Origin: Naasia lichenicola
GTDB lineage: Bacteria > Actinomycetota > Actinomycetes > Actinomycetales > Microbacteriaceae
Direction of reading: 5' to 3'
DNA: 64,000 nt
Assembly: GCF_004801885.1 (NCBI RefSeq)
Contig: NZ_SSSM01000005.1
Span: 930,001-994,000 of the forward strand
Shown: in pieces, positions 50,722-59,508 of the stretch
Layout: each line of letters begins with the position of its first letter
How positions within the stretch are numbered: position 1 is the stretch's first letter
Position numbers and translations under genes: made by a program
Notes under the pieces: model-generated
What the model was told of the DNA's origin: nothing
Database searches by the model: none
The model's input: only the letters and a program-made list of their open reading frames with translations

Positions 50722-51923
50722 CCAGTCACCATCTGCAGCCGACTTCGACCGAAAGACCTCCTATGTCAATGACCGTTCCCGTCCACGACCAGTCGCCCAG
50801 TGCCACCGACCGAGCACCACGCACCATGCGCGCCGCACGGCTGCATCAGGTGGGCGATCCCATGGTGATCGAAGAGATCGAGCGCCCTACCGCGACCGGC
50901 ACGGACGTCATCGTCGAGGTCAGAGCGTGCGGAATGGTGCCGAATCTGGCCAACGTGTTGGCTAATTGGGAGACCTGGTATCCCCACGAACCGCTTCCCC
51001 CGCGCCCCGCCATCTTCGGACTCGACCCCGTCGGCGTCGTCGCCGAGGTGGGAGAGCAGGTCATCGGCATCAAGCCAGGGGATCGTGTGTACGTCAACCC
51101 ATCGCGATCCTGCGGTGCCTGCCACGCCTGCACCTCGGGGCGGCCGCAGAGTTGCGACTATTGGACGTTCGCCGGCTACTTCGGCTTCAACCAGAAGAGC
51201 CTCGAGATGTTCGAGCGCTACCCGCACGGCGGCTTCTGCGAATTCATGAAGGCCCCTCAGGCATCCATAGTGAAGATCTCCGACAACCTCGACTTCCGCC
51301 AGGCGACTCGCCTCGGTTACCTGGGCACCGCGTACGGGGCGGTGAAGAAGCTCGGCCCCCTCGCAGGCAAGACGCTCATCGTGAACGGTGCCTCCGGCAC
51401 TCTCGGCGTCGGCATCACAATGCTCGCCCTCGCTCTCGGCATATCACGCATCTTGGCGGTGGCTCGTGGCATCCCCCTTCTGGAGCGGTTGAAGGCACTC
51501 GCGCCGAACCGGATCGAGACCTTCTCCAACCTCTCGGGCAGCACTGCCGAGTGGGTCGCCTCCCGCACCGACGGACTGGGCGCTGACTTCATGATCGATG
51601 CACTCGGCGCTGTCGCCTCACTCGACGACTTCAAGGACGCGATGCTCGGCGTGCGCCGCGGCGGCAAGATCGTCAATGTCGGCGGGACCGCAGGCGAGCT
51701 CGGCCTCGACGTCAAGTGGCTGATGGACGAGTCCCGCGAGATCGTCGGCTCCGCCTGGTTCACCTCGGCCGAAAGCATGGAGCTCGTCGACATGATCCGC
51801 CACGGCGTCATCGACATGTCCATCCTGACTCCGAAGGCATGGCCCTTCGAACAGATCAACGAAGCAATCAACGGCGTCACCAGTGGCGAGGGCGGCTTCA
51901 CCAGCTACCTCGTCGAAATCTGA
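50718..51923 (+). CDS. zinc-type alcohol dehydrogenase family protein
   Basis: 401 aa from the ATG overlapping the cupin stop (ATGA); an ATG at 50763 is also plausible. Medium-chain dehydrogenase: GLDPVGVVAEVGEQVIGIKP, structural-zinc-like cysteines in RSCGACHACTSGRPQSC, cofactor motif VNGASGTLGVGITMLALALG. The catalytic-zinc GHE motif is GLD here, so zinc chemistry is uncertain. It could oxidise an aromatic alcohol or reduce an intermediate. Operon member between the cupin and metF. Confidence 0.82.
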   Translation: MTSHHLQPTSTERPPMSMTVPVHDQSPSATDRAPRTMRAARLHQVGDPMVIEEIERPTATGTDVIVEVRACGMVPNLANVLANWETWYPHEPLPPRPAIFGLDPVGVVAEVGEQVIGIKPGDRVYVNPSRSCGACHACTSGRPQSCDYWTFAGYFGFNQKSLEMFERYPHGGFCEFMKAPQASIVKISDNLDFRQATRLGYLGTAYGAVKKLGPLAGKTLIVNGASGTLGVGITMLALALGISRILAVARGIPLLERLKALAPNRIETFSNLSGSTAEWVASRTDGLGADFMIDALGAVASLDDFKDAMLGVRRGGKIVNVGGTAGELGLDVKWLMDESREIVGSAWFTSAESMELVDMIRHGVIDMSILTPKAWPFEQINEAINGVTSGEGGFTSYLVEI

Positions 51924-51938
51924 AAGACAGGAACGAAC

Positions 51939-52811
51939 ATGGCCAAGACCGCACCCGCTGCGAACCCAGAATCCGCCGTCCTGCTCGAGAGCTTTTCGCT
52001 CGAGATGACGGGAAAGGATGTCCCTGGTCTGGAGGCCGCCCGAGGCGCCATTCCTGCCGGCACCAAGATCAACGTCACCTTCCTCGGCAACGAGGATCTC
52101 GACATGCGCGTGGCCGCATCTAAGGCGGTCAAGGACTTCGGGTTTACTCCAGTGCCGCATATCTCTGCGCGTCGTTTGGCGTCGCAGGAGCAGCTCGAGG
52201 AGTTCCTCGGCCGTTTGCAGGAGGTCGGCGCTACGGAGCATGTGTTCGTCGTCGGCGGCGACCCCGCCGAGCCGCTCGGACCCTACCCGGACGCACTTAC
52301 CGTGATCCGCACCGGCCTGCTGCAGAAGTACGGGGTCCGCGAGGTCTCGATCGCCGGCTATCCAGAAGGGCACCCGGATATTCCGACCGACGTGCTGTGG
52401 AGCCATCTTGAGGACAAGGCGTCCGCGCTCAAGGAGCAGGGTCTCGATGGCGTCATCCTCACCCAGTTCTCCTTCGACACCGATCCGGTAATCGCCTGGA
52501 TCGATGCTGTCCGCGCGCGAGGCATCGACCACTCGATCCGCATCGGCACGCCCGGGCCTGCCGGCATCAAGCGGCTGATTTCCTTCGCGGGACGGTTCGG
52601 CATCGGCGCGAACGCCCTCATCGTGAAGAAATACGGCTTTTCCTTGACCAATCTGATGGGTACGGCCGGGCCTGACCGGTTCGTGACTGATCTGGCCGCG
52701 CTGCTTGCTACACGCGAGAATGCGGGCGACGTCAAGCTGCACTTCTATACCTTCGGCGGTCTGCTTTCCACCGCGGAGTGGGCACGCGACTACCTGACCG
52801 GCCGACACTAA
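51939..52811 (+). CDS. metF: 5,10-methylenetetrahydrofolate reductase family protein
   Basis: 290 aa TIM-barrel MetF family: FSLEMTGKDVPGLEAARGAI, INVTFLGNEDLDMRVAASKA, VPHISARRLASQEQLEEFLG, VFVVGGDPAEPLGPYPDAL, VSIAGYPEGHPDIPTDVLW, VILTQFSFDTDPVIAWI. It interconverts 5-methyl-THF and 5,10-methylene-THF with FAD. Next to LigM-type demethylases it would run in the oxidising direction, regenerating THF as in sphingomonads. Last gene of the ligJ operon, followed by a perfect bidirectional terminator. Confidence 0.85.
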   Translation: MAKTAPAANPESAVLLESFSLEMTGKDVPGLEAARGAIPAGTKINVTFLGNEDLDMRVAASKAVKDFGFTPVPHISARRLASQEQLEEFLGRLQEVGATEHVFVVGGDPAEPLGPYPDALTVIRTGLLQKYGVREVSIAGYPEGHPDIPTDVLWSHLEDKASALKEQGLDGVILTQFSFDTDPVIAWIDAVRARGIDHSIRIGTPGPAGIKRLISFAGRFGIGANALIVKKYGFSLTNLMGTAGPDRFVTDLAALLATRENAGDVKLHFYTFGGLLSTAEWARDYLTGRH

Positions 52812-52831
52812 CTCCGTTTGGCACTGAGATT

Positions 52832-52863
52832 CCCTGCGGCGCCGGATGACCGGCGCCGCAGGG
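52832..52863. terminator. bidirectional terminator between metF and folC
   Basis: Perfect 14-base stem, CCCTGCGGCGCCGG with CCGGCGCCGCAGGG, tetraloop ATGA. It separates the convergent metF and folC operons and can serve both. Confidence 0.8.
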
Positions 52864-52921
52864 TCGATACAGCGTTGGAGGACCGGTAAGGGCAAGAAGG
52901 ATCGGCCAGAGCCCGTGCGGT

Positions 52922-54271
52922 TCAGGGCCGTATAGCCGCCGAGGTCTGGCTTAGCCCGGGCACCATGTCGCCGATCAGGGTGATGGAGCCGGTGACGACC
53001 ACCGCGGCGTGCATGCGGGCGCGCGCCCAGGCTGTGGCAGCCCCGACCGCGTCTACAGGATTCGACGCGTCATGCACGGAGATGGCGGGCGAGATCTCAC
53101 GTACAAGTCGTAAGAGTGCGCCGTGCGGCAGCGCCCGCGAGGAGGGGGAGCTGGTGACGTAGAACGCCGACGCCATTGGGGACAGGGCGCGAATGATGCC
53201 GCGGGCATCCTTGTCCTCGAGCACGCCGAGGACGATGACAAACTCGGCGACGCCAGGCCAGTTACGAAGAGCTTCGTTGAGCGAGTCAGCGCCGGCAGGG
53301 TTGTGGGCTGCGTCGACGATGATCAACGGATCACGACCGACGATCTGGAGCCGACCGGGGGAGCTGGCCGCAGCTAAGGCATCCCTCACGGTCTCCTCCT
53401 GCAGAACGCCGGAGCCGAGCAGCGCGTCCACGGCCGCGACGGCAAGCGCCGCGTTGCAGGACTGATGAGCGCCGAGGAGACTCAGCTCCAGATTCGGAAG
53501 GATCGTGCCGTCGCTTCTGCGGAGGGTGACAACCTGCCCGCTGTCCGCATGCCTGACCGGGGCGCCATCGAAGTCGCGGCCTGCGACGAGCAACTGCGAT
53601 CCGACCGACTCTGCCGTCGCAGCGATCACCGCGTGGGCGGCCTCCGCCTGCACCGCCGTGACTGTGATCGAGCCGGGCTTGATGATCCCGCTCTTCGTGT
53701 GAGCGATCTGCGACAGGGTCGACCCGAGCTGTCGCGTGTGGTCGAGTGCGATCGGGGCGATCACCGCCACCCGTCCATCGCCCACGTTGGTCGAATCCCA
53801 TTCCCCGCCCATGCCGACCTCGATCACCGCGGCATCGACTTCACAGTCGGAGAAGACCTGGAACATCAGCGCAGTGAGAGCCTCGAAGAAGGTCAGCGGC
53901 GCCATCGCCCCCGCCTGCAACTCCGCGTCCACGCGCTCGATCACCGGGCGCACCCGATCCCAGGCTTCGCCGAGCGTCTTGTCAGGAGCGGGGCGACCGT
54001 CGATGGCGATGCGCTCGGCGTATCGCGCGAGGTGCGGACTCGTGAAGAGTCCTACATGCAGGCCGTGTCGGCGAAGCAGGTCGGCTGCCATCCGGCTGGT
54101 GCTCGTCTTGCCATTCGTGCCCGTGACGTGGATGAACGGGAAGCGCTTCTGTGGATCGCCGAGCAGCTCCAGCGCGCGCCGCGTCGCGCTCAGCCGAGGT
54201 TCGGGCTGAGCCTCCCCGATCCGCTCCAGCAGAGCGGCGAACACTCCTCGCGAGTCGAGATCGCTGCGCAC
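52922..54271 (-). CDS. folC: folylpolyglutamate synthase/dihydrofolate synthase
   Basis: 449 aa Mur-ligase family. ATP loop FIHVTGTNGKTSTSRMAADL, GLFTSPHLARYAERIAIDG, VIEVGMGGEWDSTNV, IALDHTRQLGSTLSQIAHTK, SGIIKPG, and IVDAAHNPAGADSLNEALR. It adds glutamates to folates and retains them in the cell. The start is uncertain: GTG 54271 lies just behind the folD stop and is the most economical choice. Last gene of the operon ligM-folE-purU-folD-folC. Confidence 0.9.
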   Translation of the reverse strand: MRSDLDSRGVFAALLERIGEAQPEPRLSATRRALELLGDPQKRFPFIHVTGTNGKTSTSRMAADLLRRHGLHVGLFTSPHLARYAERIAIDGRPAPDKTLGEAWDRVRPVIERVDAELQAGAMAPLTFFEALTALMFQVFSDCEVDAAVIEVGMGGEWDSTNVGDGRVAVIAPIALDHTRQLGSTLSQIAHTKSGIIKPGSITVTAVQAEAAHAVIAATAESVGSQLLVAGRDFDGAPVRHADSGQVVTLRRSDGTILPNLELSLLGAHQSCNAALAVAAVDALLGSGVLQEETVRDALAAASSPGRLQIVGRDPLIIVDAAHNPAGADSLNEALRNWPGVAEFVIVLGVLEDKDARGIIRALSPMASAFYVTSSPSSRALPHGALLRLVREISPAISVHDASNPVDAVGAATAWARARMHAAVVVTGSITLIGDMVPGLSQTSAAIRP

Positions 54272-54278
54272 GTCGAGC

Positions 54279-55139
54279 TCAGACAGGTCGTGCGGCCTGC
54301 ATGCGCGCCGCAATGAGGGTGTTCTCGAGGAGCGTCGCAATCGTCATGGGCCCCACCCCACCGGGCACCGGGGTGATCCAGCCGGCGTACTTGCTCGCCT
54401 CATCGAAGCGCACATCGCCGACCAAGCCGTTCTCGGAGTGGTGGATGCCGACATCGATCACCACGGCGCCCGACTTCACGTGCTCCGCACCGATCAGACC
54501 TGGGACACCGGCGGCCACGACCAGAACGTCGGCGGACATCGTGACTGCGGCGAGGTCCCGCGTGTGGGAGTGTGCTGTCGTCACGGTCGTGTTGCGATCG
54601 AGGAGCATGCGGGCCATCGGCCCGCCGACCAGCTCGGACCGACCGATGACGACCGCGTCGGCTCCATCGAGGTCGATCCCGGTCGCGTCGATCAGGGACA
54701 TGATCCCGCTAGGCGTGCACGGTCTCAGTCCTGGCTCGCTCCGCGCCAGAAGCCCTGCGCTCAGCGTCGTGAGCCCATCGACATCCTTCATCGGGGGGAT
54801 GAGGTTGATGAGGCGCTTGCTGTCGAGGCGTCCGGGCAGAGGGAGCTGCAGCAGGATGCCTGACACCGCGTCGTTGTGCGCGAGCTCGGTGATAATCGCC
54901 GCGATGGTCTCCTGGTCGACATCTGCATCGACGTGTCGATGCAGATCCCGAATTCCGGCAGCCACGGCGGACTGCCGCTTATTGCGCACGTACACCTGGC
55001 TGGCGGGGTCTTCCCCGACGAGCACCGTGGCTAGCCCAGGGACGATCCCCGTGGTGCCGACGAAGTCCGCGACTTCCGAGGCGACCCGTGTGCGTAGCGC
55101 TCGCGCGATGGCGGTCCCGTCGAGGATCTGGGCCATCAT
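54279..55139 (-). CDS. folD: methylenetetrahydrofolate dehydrogenase/methenyl-THF cyclohydrolase
   Basis: 286 aa, normal length for bifunctional FolD. Motifs: VGEDPASQVYVRNKRQSAVA (with the catalytic Lys of the YxxxK box), GILLQLPLPGRLDSKRLINL, PMKDVDGLTTLSAGLL, PCTPSGIMSLIDATGID, VVIGRSELVGGPMARMLL and the closing ITPVPGGVGPMTIATLLENT. It oxidises methylene-THF to methenyl-THF and hydrolyses it to 10-formyl-THF. ATG 55139 overlaps the purU stop. Confidence 0.93.
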   Translation of the reverse strand: MMAQILDGTAIARALRTRVASEVADFVGTTGIVPGLATVLVGEDPASQVYVRNKRQSAVAAGIRDLHRHVDADVDQETIAAIITELAHNDAVSGILLQLPLPGRLDSKRLINLIPPMKDVDGLTTLSAGLLARSEPGLRPCTPSGIMSLIDATGIDLDGADAVVIGRSELVGGPMARMLLDRNTTVTTAHSHTRDLAAVTMSADVLVVAAGVPGLIGAEHVKSGAVVIDVGIHHSENGLVGDVRFDEASKYAGWITPVPGGVGPMTIATLLENTLIAARMQAARPV

Positions 55140-56041
55140 CGGAACACCACGGTGCTGTTGCCGTCGCGCACGACCCGATCCTCGCAATGCCACTGGACCG
55201 CTCGGGCGAGGACGGCGCGCTCGACGTCGGCGCCTTGACGTGCCAAGTCCGCGGCGGTCTGCACGTGCGAGACGCGCACGATGTCCTGCTCGATGATCGG
55301 GCCCTCGTCGAGGTCCTTTGTGACGTAATGGGCGGTGGCGCCGATGAGCTTGACCCCTCGCTCCTTCGCCTTCTGGTACGGGCCTGCGCCGATAAAGGCG
55401 GGCAGGAACGAGTGATGGATGTTGATGACGGGGACGCCGACGTCCTGCAGGAAGTCGTCGGAGATGATCTGCATATAGCGAGCGAGCACCACCAGGTCGA
55501 CATTGCCTTTGAGGAGCCGAAGGTGCTGCTGTTCCGCCTCCTTCTTATCGCCGCTAACGGGCACGTGGATGAAGGGGATGCCGAACTGGCGGACGTCGTT
55601 CGCGAGGTCGGGGTGGTTGGAGACCACCATTGCGATATCCATCTCCAGTTCACCGCGGCGGTGGCGCCAGAGCAGTTCGAGCAGGCAGTGATCCGACTTC
55701 GAGGCGAAGATCGCCACCCGCTTGGGCGTTCCCGCCGGAGTGAGCGTCCAAGCGAGACCGAATCGGCTCGAGAGTCTTTCGTTGAGCGTGGCCTCAAGAG
55801 CGGGGCGGCGAGCGTTGAGGTGGGTGAGGTCGAACACGGTCCGCTGGAAGAAGCGGCCGCCTTCGGCGTCGGTGGAGAACTGGTCGAGGGAGACGATGTT
55901 CGCACCGATCTCCCGGAGGATCAGCGAGACCGCCGCCACGATCCCTGGCTGGTCGGCGCCGGTGACGATGAGCCGTGCACGGCGATCGTGCGCGCTGCTG
56001 CCGGCCGTCGTGGGTGCTGTTCCGGACTGGGTCAAGCTCAT
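55136..56041 (-). CDS. purU: formyltetrahydrofolate deformylase
   Basis: 301 aa: N-terminal ACT domain (LIVTGADQPGIVAAVSLILR, IVSLDQFSTDAEGGRFF) and C-terminal formyltransferase-like hydrolase domain (VDLVVLARYMQIISDDFLQD, VINIHHSFLPAFIGAGPYQK, HYVTKDLDEGPIIEQDIV) with the catalytic Asn-x-His in NIHHSFLP. It hydrolyses 10-formyl-THF to formate and THF, closing the methyl-oxidation cycle. Overlaps folE and folD by four bases each. Confidence 0.92.
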   Translation of the reverse strand: MSLTQSGTAPTTAGSSAHDRRARLIVTGADQPGIVAAVSLILREIGANIVSLDQFSTDAEGGRFFQRTVFDLTHLNARRPALEATLNERLSSRFGLAWTLTPAGTPKRVAIFASKSDHCLLELLWRHRRGELEMDIAMVVSNHPDLANDVRQFGIPFIHVPVSGDKKEAEQQHLRLLKGNVDLVVLARYMQIISDDFLQDVGVPVINIHHSFLPAFIGAGPYQKAKERGVKLIGATAHYVTKDLDEGPIIEQDIVRVSHVQTAADLARQGADVERAVLARAVQWHCEDRVVRDGNSTVVFR

Positions 56042-56646
56042 GCATCTTCCTTACTGCGGCTGGTCGTATTGATAGGGGTCCCGGGCGAGTGAGGTGCGAG
56101 CAGCAGCGATGCTGCGGCCGCCTCTTCGCGGCCGGAAAAGCTCCCGCGTGACGCGATGGTCGTGGTCCGGGCAGCGATGCTTCTGGCCCCGCGATCCGAC
56201 ACGCAGCCGTGCCTGGCGACGAGGACCACCACGAGGCCGATGGGCGCGATCGCCTCGACGATGGCGTCGGCGATCTGGTCGGTCAGCCGCTCCTGGAGCT
56301 GCAGTCGCGAGGAGAGGACGTCGATGCTGCGGATGAAAGAGCCGAGCCCTGATACCGGCCCGCTCGAGCGATACATGAGGTGGGCCACCCCGTCGAACGG
56401 CAGCAGGTGATGCTCACAGACGGATCGGAAGGCGATGTCCCGAAGTGCGATGACCTGTTCTCCGAAGCCCTCTTCTGCCGCGATCCCCGACATCGGGGCG
56501 ACCGGATCCTCATCGCTGCCGGAGAGCAGCTCGACCCAGGCCGTTGCCGATCGAGCGGGAGTGGCGACCAGGCGTGGCTCGGCCGGATCCTCGCCCAAGG
56601 CCAGCATCAGTTCCCTGACCGCATCGCGAACTCGATCGGCGTCCAT
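56038..56646 (-). CDS. folE: GTP cyclohydrolase I
   Basis: 202 aa. Family marks: VRELMLALGEDPAEPRLVAT, and the zinc-binding SVCEHHLLPFDGVAHLMY, GLGSFIRSIDVLSSRLQLQE, RLTDQIADAIVEAIAP, and VLVARHGCVSDRGARS holding the third zinc Cys. It catalyses the first step of pterin and folate synthesis. Its presence between demethylase and deformylase genes suggests extra folate is made when the pathway runs. ATGA overlap with purU. Confidence 0.92.
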   Translation of the reverse strand: MDADRVRDAVRELMLALGEDPAEPRLVATPARSATAWVELLSGSDEDPVAPMSGIAAEEGFGEQVIALRDIAFRSVCEHHLLPFDGVAHLMYRSSGPVSGLGSFIRSIDVLSSRLQLQERLTDQIADAIVEAIAPIGLVVVLVARHGCVSDRGARSIAARTTTIASRGSFSGREEAAAASLLLAPHSPGTPINTTSRSKEDA

Positions 56647-56661
56647 TGATATCCATCCGGC

Positions 56662-56706
56662 CGTTTCCGGGCCGCCGACTCACGCGGAGTCGACAGCCCG
56701 GAAACG
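56662..56706 (-). promoter_or_regulatory. nested hairpin between ligM paralogue 2 and folE
   Basis: Outer arms CGTTTCCGGGC and GCCCGGAAACG are perfectly complementary (11 bases); an inner CGACTC/GAGTCG pair extends the stem. It sits inside the operon, so it may be an attenuator or mRNA-processing site lowering folate-gene expression relative to the demethylase. Confidence 0.5.
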
Positions 56707-56727
56707 ATCGAGCGTCTGTTCGACGCG

Positions 56728-58113
56728 TCAGTTGTTGTTGCGGTATGCGGTGCGGGCGTTGGTGTCGATCGGCGCCGGGTTGACGGTCGCGCGGATCTTG
56801 TACTGCACGTGATCCTCGACCGCCACCTTCGACGACGGAGTGGGTTCGCCCCACACGACGGTGACCTCGGTGCCCGGCTCGGCGACCGACTCGTCGACAG
56901 TCGCGATGGACAGCATCGACCGGTAGTTGGCCGAGTAGCCGGTGTGCAGCGACAGACCGGCAAGCTCGCCGGCGGTGGACTCGACCCGGTCGTAGTGATA
57001 GGTCGCGTAGTGGGCGATCGGCAGGTTGATGAACTTCGCCCCGACCCCGTCATGGAACATCGAGCCGAAGGCCTTCTCGGTGTCCTCGCCGTTCCAGGCC
57101 AGCGTGACCTTGCGACGCGCAGTCGATCGCCCGTTCGCAACCTGCTTCTCGAGGGCGTCGCGGCCGATGAAGTCGTGATCGAACTTGGTGATCCGGCCGT
57201 AGCCCGCATCGTAGGGCGAGAGGAAGTAGTCCTCGATGTTCTCCGAGTAGAAGCTCCCGCCCAGCGAGACGGTCGCGTCGACATCGGAGGCAGCGAGCCA
57301 GTTGCGGAAGCCCTCGGTGCTCGCGCCGGAGTAGAACGCGGGAAGCGGACGCGGCATCCAGCCGGACTCCAGCGAGTTGGTGAGGTAGGCGCGGCCGCCC
57401 ACCCGGGTGAGGCCGTGCTTCTTGCCTGCCTCGAGCAGAGCGTCGACGACAGCATCCCGGTCCGCCCAGGGGCCGACGAACTCGAAGCCCGGCTCGCCTG
57501 CCATTCCGTGACGCAGCGCGCGCACGGTCTTGCCGGCGATCGTGAAGCGCGCACCGTGGAAGAACTTGACGGTGGGCGGCTCCTCGCCGAGCGCTTCGCG
57601 GATGACGTCGAAGGCTCCGGGCCCCTGCACCTCGTAACGGTAGGAGACGGGGTCGCCTCCGCCGACGCGGGCGTAGGACGGGTTGTCGCGGGATATCTCG
57701 ACGTCGTATCCGCCTGTCTCCGCGTGATACTGCAGCCAGCTGATGGTCGGCGGGATGCCGACCGCTTGGAACTCCTCCTCTTCGTAGCGGAAAAGGATGT
57801 TGTCCCCGATCAGCTGCCCTTCCGCGTTCGCGGCGACGTACTGCTTGGCGCTGTCAATCGGGAAGTTCACGGTGCTGTTCACGGCGGTATCGCGGATGAG
57901 CTGCAGAGCGTCCGGGCCCTTGATGTTCAGGTCTGCCATGTGGTGCGACTGATCGAACAGCACTGCGGTCTTGCGCCAGGCGAGCTGTTCGTCGCGCCAA
58001 TTGGTGAACTCCGGGGTAACAGGCGTGCTCACGATTGGCGGGCTCTGCGATTCCCAGAGGAGCGTATGAGCGCTGCCCGACTCGGCGATCGCCTCTTCGA
58101 GGGTGCTGGCCAT
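56728..58113 (-). CDS. LigM/DesA-like tetrahydrofolate-dependent O-demethylase, paralogue 2
   Basis: 461 aa. Of the three paralogues this reads closest to LigM: FTNWRDEQLAWRKTAVLFDQ, SHHMADLNIKGPDALQLIRD, SAKQYVAANAEGQLIGDNIL, KTVRALRHGMAGEPGFEFVG, SENIEDYFLSPYDAGYGRIT, KFDHDFIGRDALEKQ and RRKVTLAWNGEDTEKAF. It would transfer a methyl group from a methoxybenzoate such as vanillate to THF. It heads the operon ligM-folE-purU-folD-folC and is divergent from a LysR regulator. The ATG follows a GAGGAAT-type site. Confidence 0.87.
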   Translation of the reverse strand: MASTLEEAIAESGSAHTLLWESQSPPIVSTPVTPEFTNWRDEQLAWRKTAVLFDQSHHMADLNIKGPDALQLIRDTAVNSTVNFPIDSAKQYVAANAEGQLIGDNILFRYEEEEFQAVGIPPTISWLQYHAETGGYDVEISRDNPSYARVGGGDPVSYRYEVQGPGAFDVIREALGEEPPTVKFFHGARFTIAGKTVRALRHGMAGEPGFEFVGPWADRDAVVDALLEAGKKHGLTRVGGRAYLTNSLESGWMPRPLPAFYSGASTEGFRNWLAASDVDATVSLGGSFYSENIEDYFLSPYDAGYGRITKFDHDFIGRDALEKQVANGRSTARRKVTLAWNGEDTEKAFGSMFHDGVGAKFINLPIAHYATYHYDRVESTAGELAGLSLHTGYSANYRSMLSIATVDESVAEPGTEVTVVWGEPTPSSKVAVEDHVQYKIRATVNPAPIDTNARTAYRNNN

Positions 58114-58186
58114 GTTCTATTCCTCCTTGAATGGATGGACCGACTGCTCGACCCTCGATCAGTGTCCCCGTCCCTTAGTCTGATGT

Positions 58187-58198
58187 AAAACGTGTTTT
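58187..58198. promoter_or_regulatory. candidate LysR binding site
   Basis: AAAACGTGTTTT (arms AAAAC/GTTTT around GT), in the 115-base region between divergent ligM paralogue 2 and the LysR gene, 31 bases before the LysR start. The A/T-rich inverted repeat suits a LysR-type activator box. Confidence 0.5.
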
Positions 58199-58228
58199 CT
58201 TAGCGTCCAAGACAAGGAGGGCTTGTTA

Positions 58229-59149
58229 GTGTCTCTATCATTCACGCTTCGCCAGCTCGAGCACTTCGACGCGATTGCGAGTGAGGGATCGCTGACCGCG
58301 GCCGCCGCACGCTGCCATCTCAGCGCGGCCGCTCTGGCCCTCTCGCTAAGCGAATTGGAGCGTCATCTCGGTCAGCAGCTGTTCGTCCGCCGCAAGGGCC
58401 GAGGTGTGACGATTGCCCCAGCTGGCGCACGACTGCTCGCCCAGGCGCGGCAGCTGCTCGCTACCGCGGATGCCCTTGCCGCTGATGCGTCGCAGGACTC
58501 GGCGGAGCTCATGGGACGGTTCGCGATCGGCTGCTTCTCCACCCTGTCGCCCTTCTTCCTGCCCGGCGTCATGGATGGCTTTCGGCGCGAGCACCCCGGC
58601 CTCGACCTCGAATTTGTAGCCGAGGCGACGGCTCCTGAGCTGCAAGACGGGCTGCTGCAGGGGCGCCTCGATGCCGCAGTGATGTATGGCGTCGATGTGT
58701 CCACGCAGCTCGAGTTCGATCCATTGCACGAGTATCGGCCGTACGTCATCGTGTCTGAAAGGCATCCACTCGCAGGCAAGGGGCCGATCCAGCTGAGCGA
58801 GTTGGCGGGGGAGCCGCTGATTCAGCTGGACCTCCAGCCCAGTCAGGAGAACACCGAGTACATCTTCAAGTCGATGGGTCTTCCTCCCGCCGTCCGGCAC
58901 TCCACGACGAACTACGAGCTGGCCCGATGCCTCGTCGGACGCGGGCTGGGGTACTCGGTCTTGATTCAGCGTCCTGCATCTCAACTCACCTACGACGGGC
59001 ATGCGGTGGCGATCATCGAGCTCGCGGGCGATGTGCCGTCCGCGGTCGTCGGGCTGGCGCGCCCGCATGGGGCGCCTCGAACCGCGAAGTACATGACCCT
59101 GCGCGAGTTCCTCCTCGGGTCAAGTAACCCTCACGGCCCAGGAGGGTGA
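58229..59149 (+). CDS. LysR-family regulator 1
   Basis: 306 aa. Helix-turn-helix SFTLRQLEHFDAIASEGSLT, AAAARCHLSAAALALSLSEL, ERHLGQQLFVRRKGRGVTIA; effector domain FAIGCFSTLSPFFLPGVMDG. GTG 58229 is chosen because AAGGAGGG lies 7-14 bases upstream; a TTG two codons earlier is too close to it. Divergent from ligM paralogue 2, so it likely activates that operon in response to an aromatic acid. Clearly paralogous to LysR regulator 2 of this window (shared RQL, FVRRK/CVRRK, AIGCF). Confidence 0.88.
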   Translation: MSLSFTLRQLEHFDAIASEGSLTAAAARCHLSAAALALSLSELERHLGQQLFVRRKGRGVTIAPAGARLLAQARQLLATADALAADASQDSAELMGRFAIGCFSTLSPFFLPGVMDGFRREHPGLDLEFVAEATAPELQDGLLQGRLDAAVMYGVDVSTQLEFDPLHEYRPYVIVSERHPLAGKGPIQLSELAGEPLIQLDLQPSQENTEYIFKSMGLPPAVRHSTTNYELARCLVGRGLGYSVLIQRPASQLTYDGHAVAIIELAGDVPSAVVGLARPHGAPRTAKYMTLREFLLGSSNPHGPGG

Positions 59150-59508
59150 TCTACCTTCCGAGGTAGATGTTGACAACCATCGAACTGATCGATGTACTAC
59201 GTGGTACGTAAAGTCCATTCGGTATTTCAGTTGGCGAATGGAGCTCTGACCACATGCAGACGTGGATGTCTGCATGAGACGACGATGTCGCGGAATGTGG
59301 AGGAACGTCATGTGTCGGACTGGTCCGATTAGACGAGCGATCATTCGGAGTGGGGCATCCTCGCCGGTCTATTTCGCGTGCTGAGTTGCGCGAAATGACG
59401 CTCTGAACGTCATCACCATTCCGGGGCGGAACGGCCGGCTCGGATGCAGGGCACGCACATCATCCTGAAGCGACCGGTCGCGGTCGCCGACCAGAGAAAG
59501 GAATTGTC
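59150..59508. other. leader region of ligM paralogue 3
   Basis: 359 bases without a gene. Contains TTGACA at 59170-59175, an imperfect palindrome GTACTACGTGGTAC at 59194-59207, a TCGGTAT half-site at 59219-59225, and a hairpin at 59253-59276. It is probably a long regulated promoter and leader for the demethylase. Confidence 0.5.
59253..59276 (+). promoter_or_regulatory. perfect inverted repeat upstream of ligM paralogue 3
   Basis: CATGCAGAC and GTCTGCATG, 9 bases each, separated by GTGGAT. It could be an operator or a leader hairpin, 233 bases before the demethylase ATG. Confidence 0.5.
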
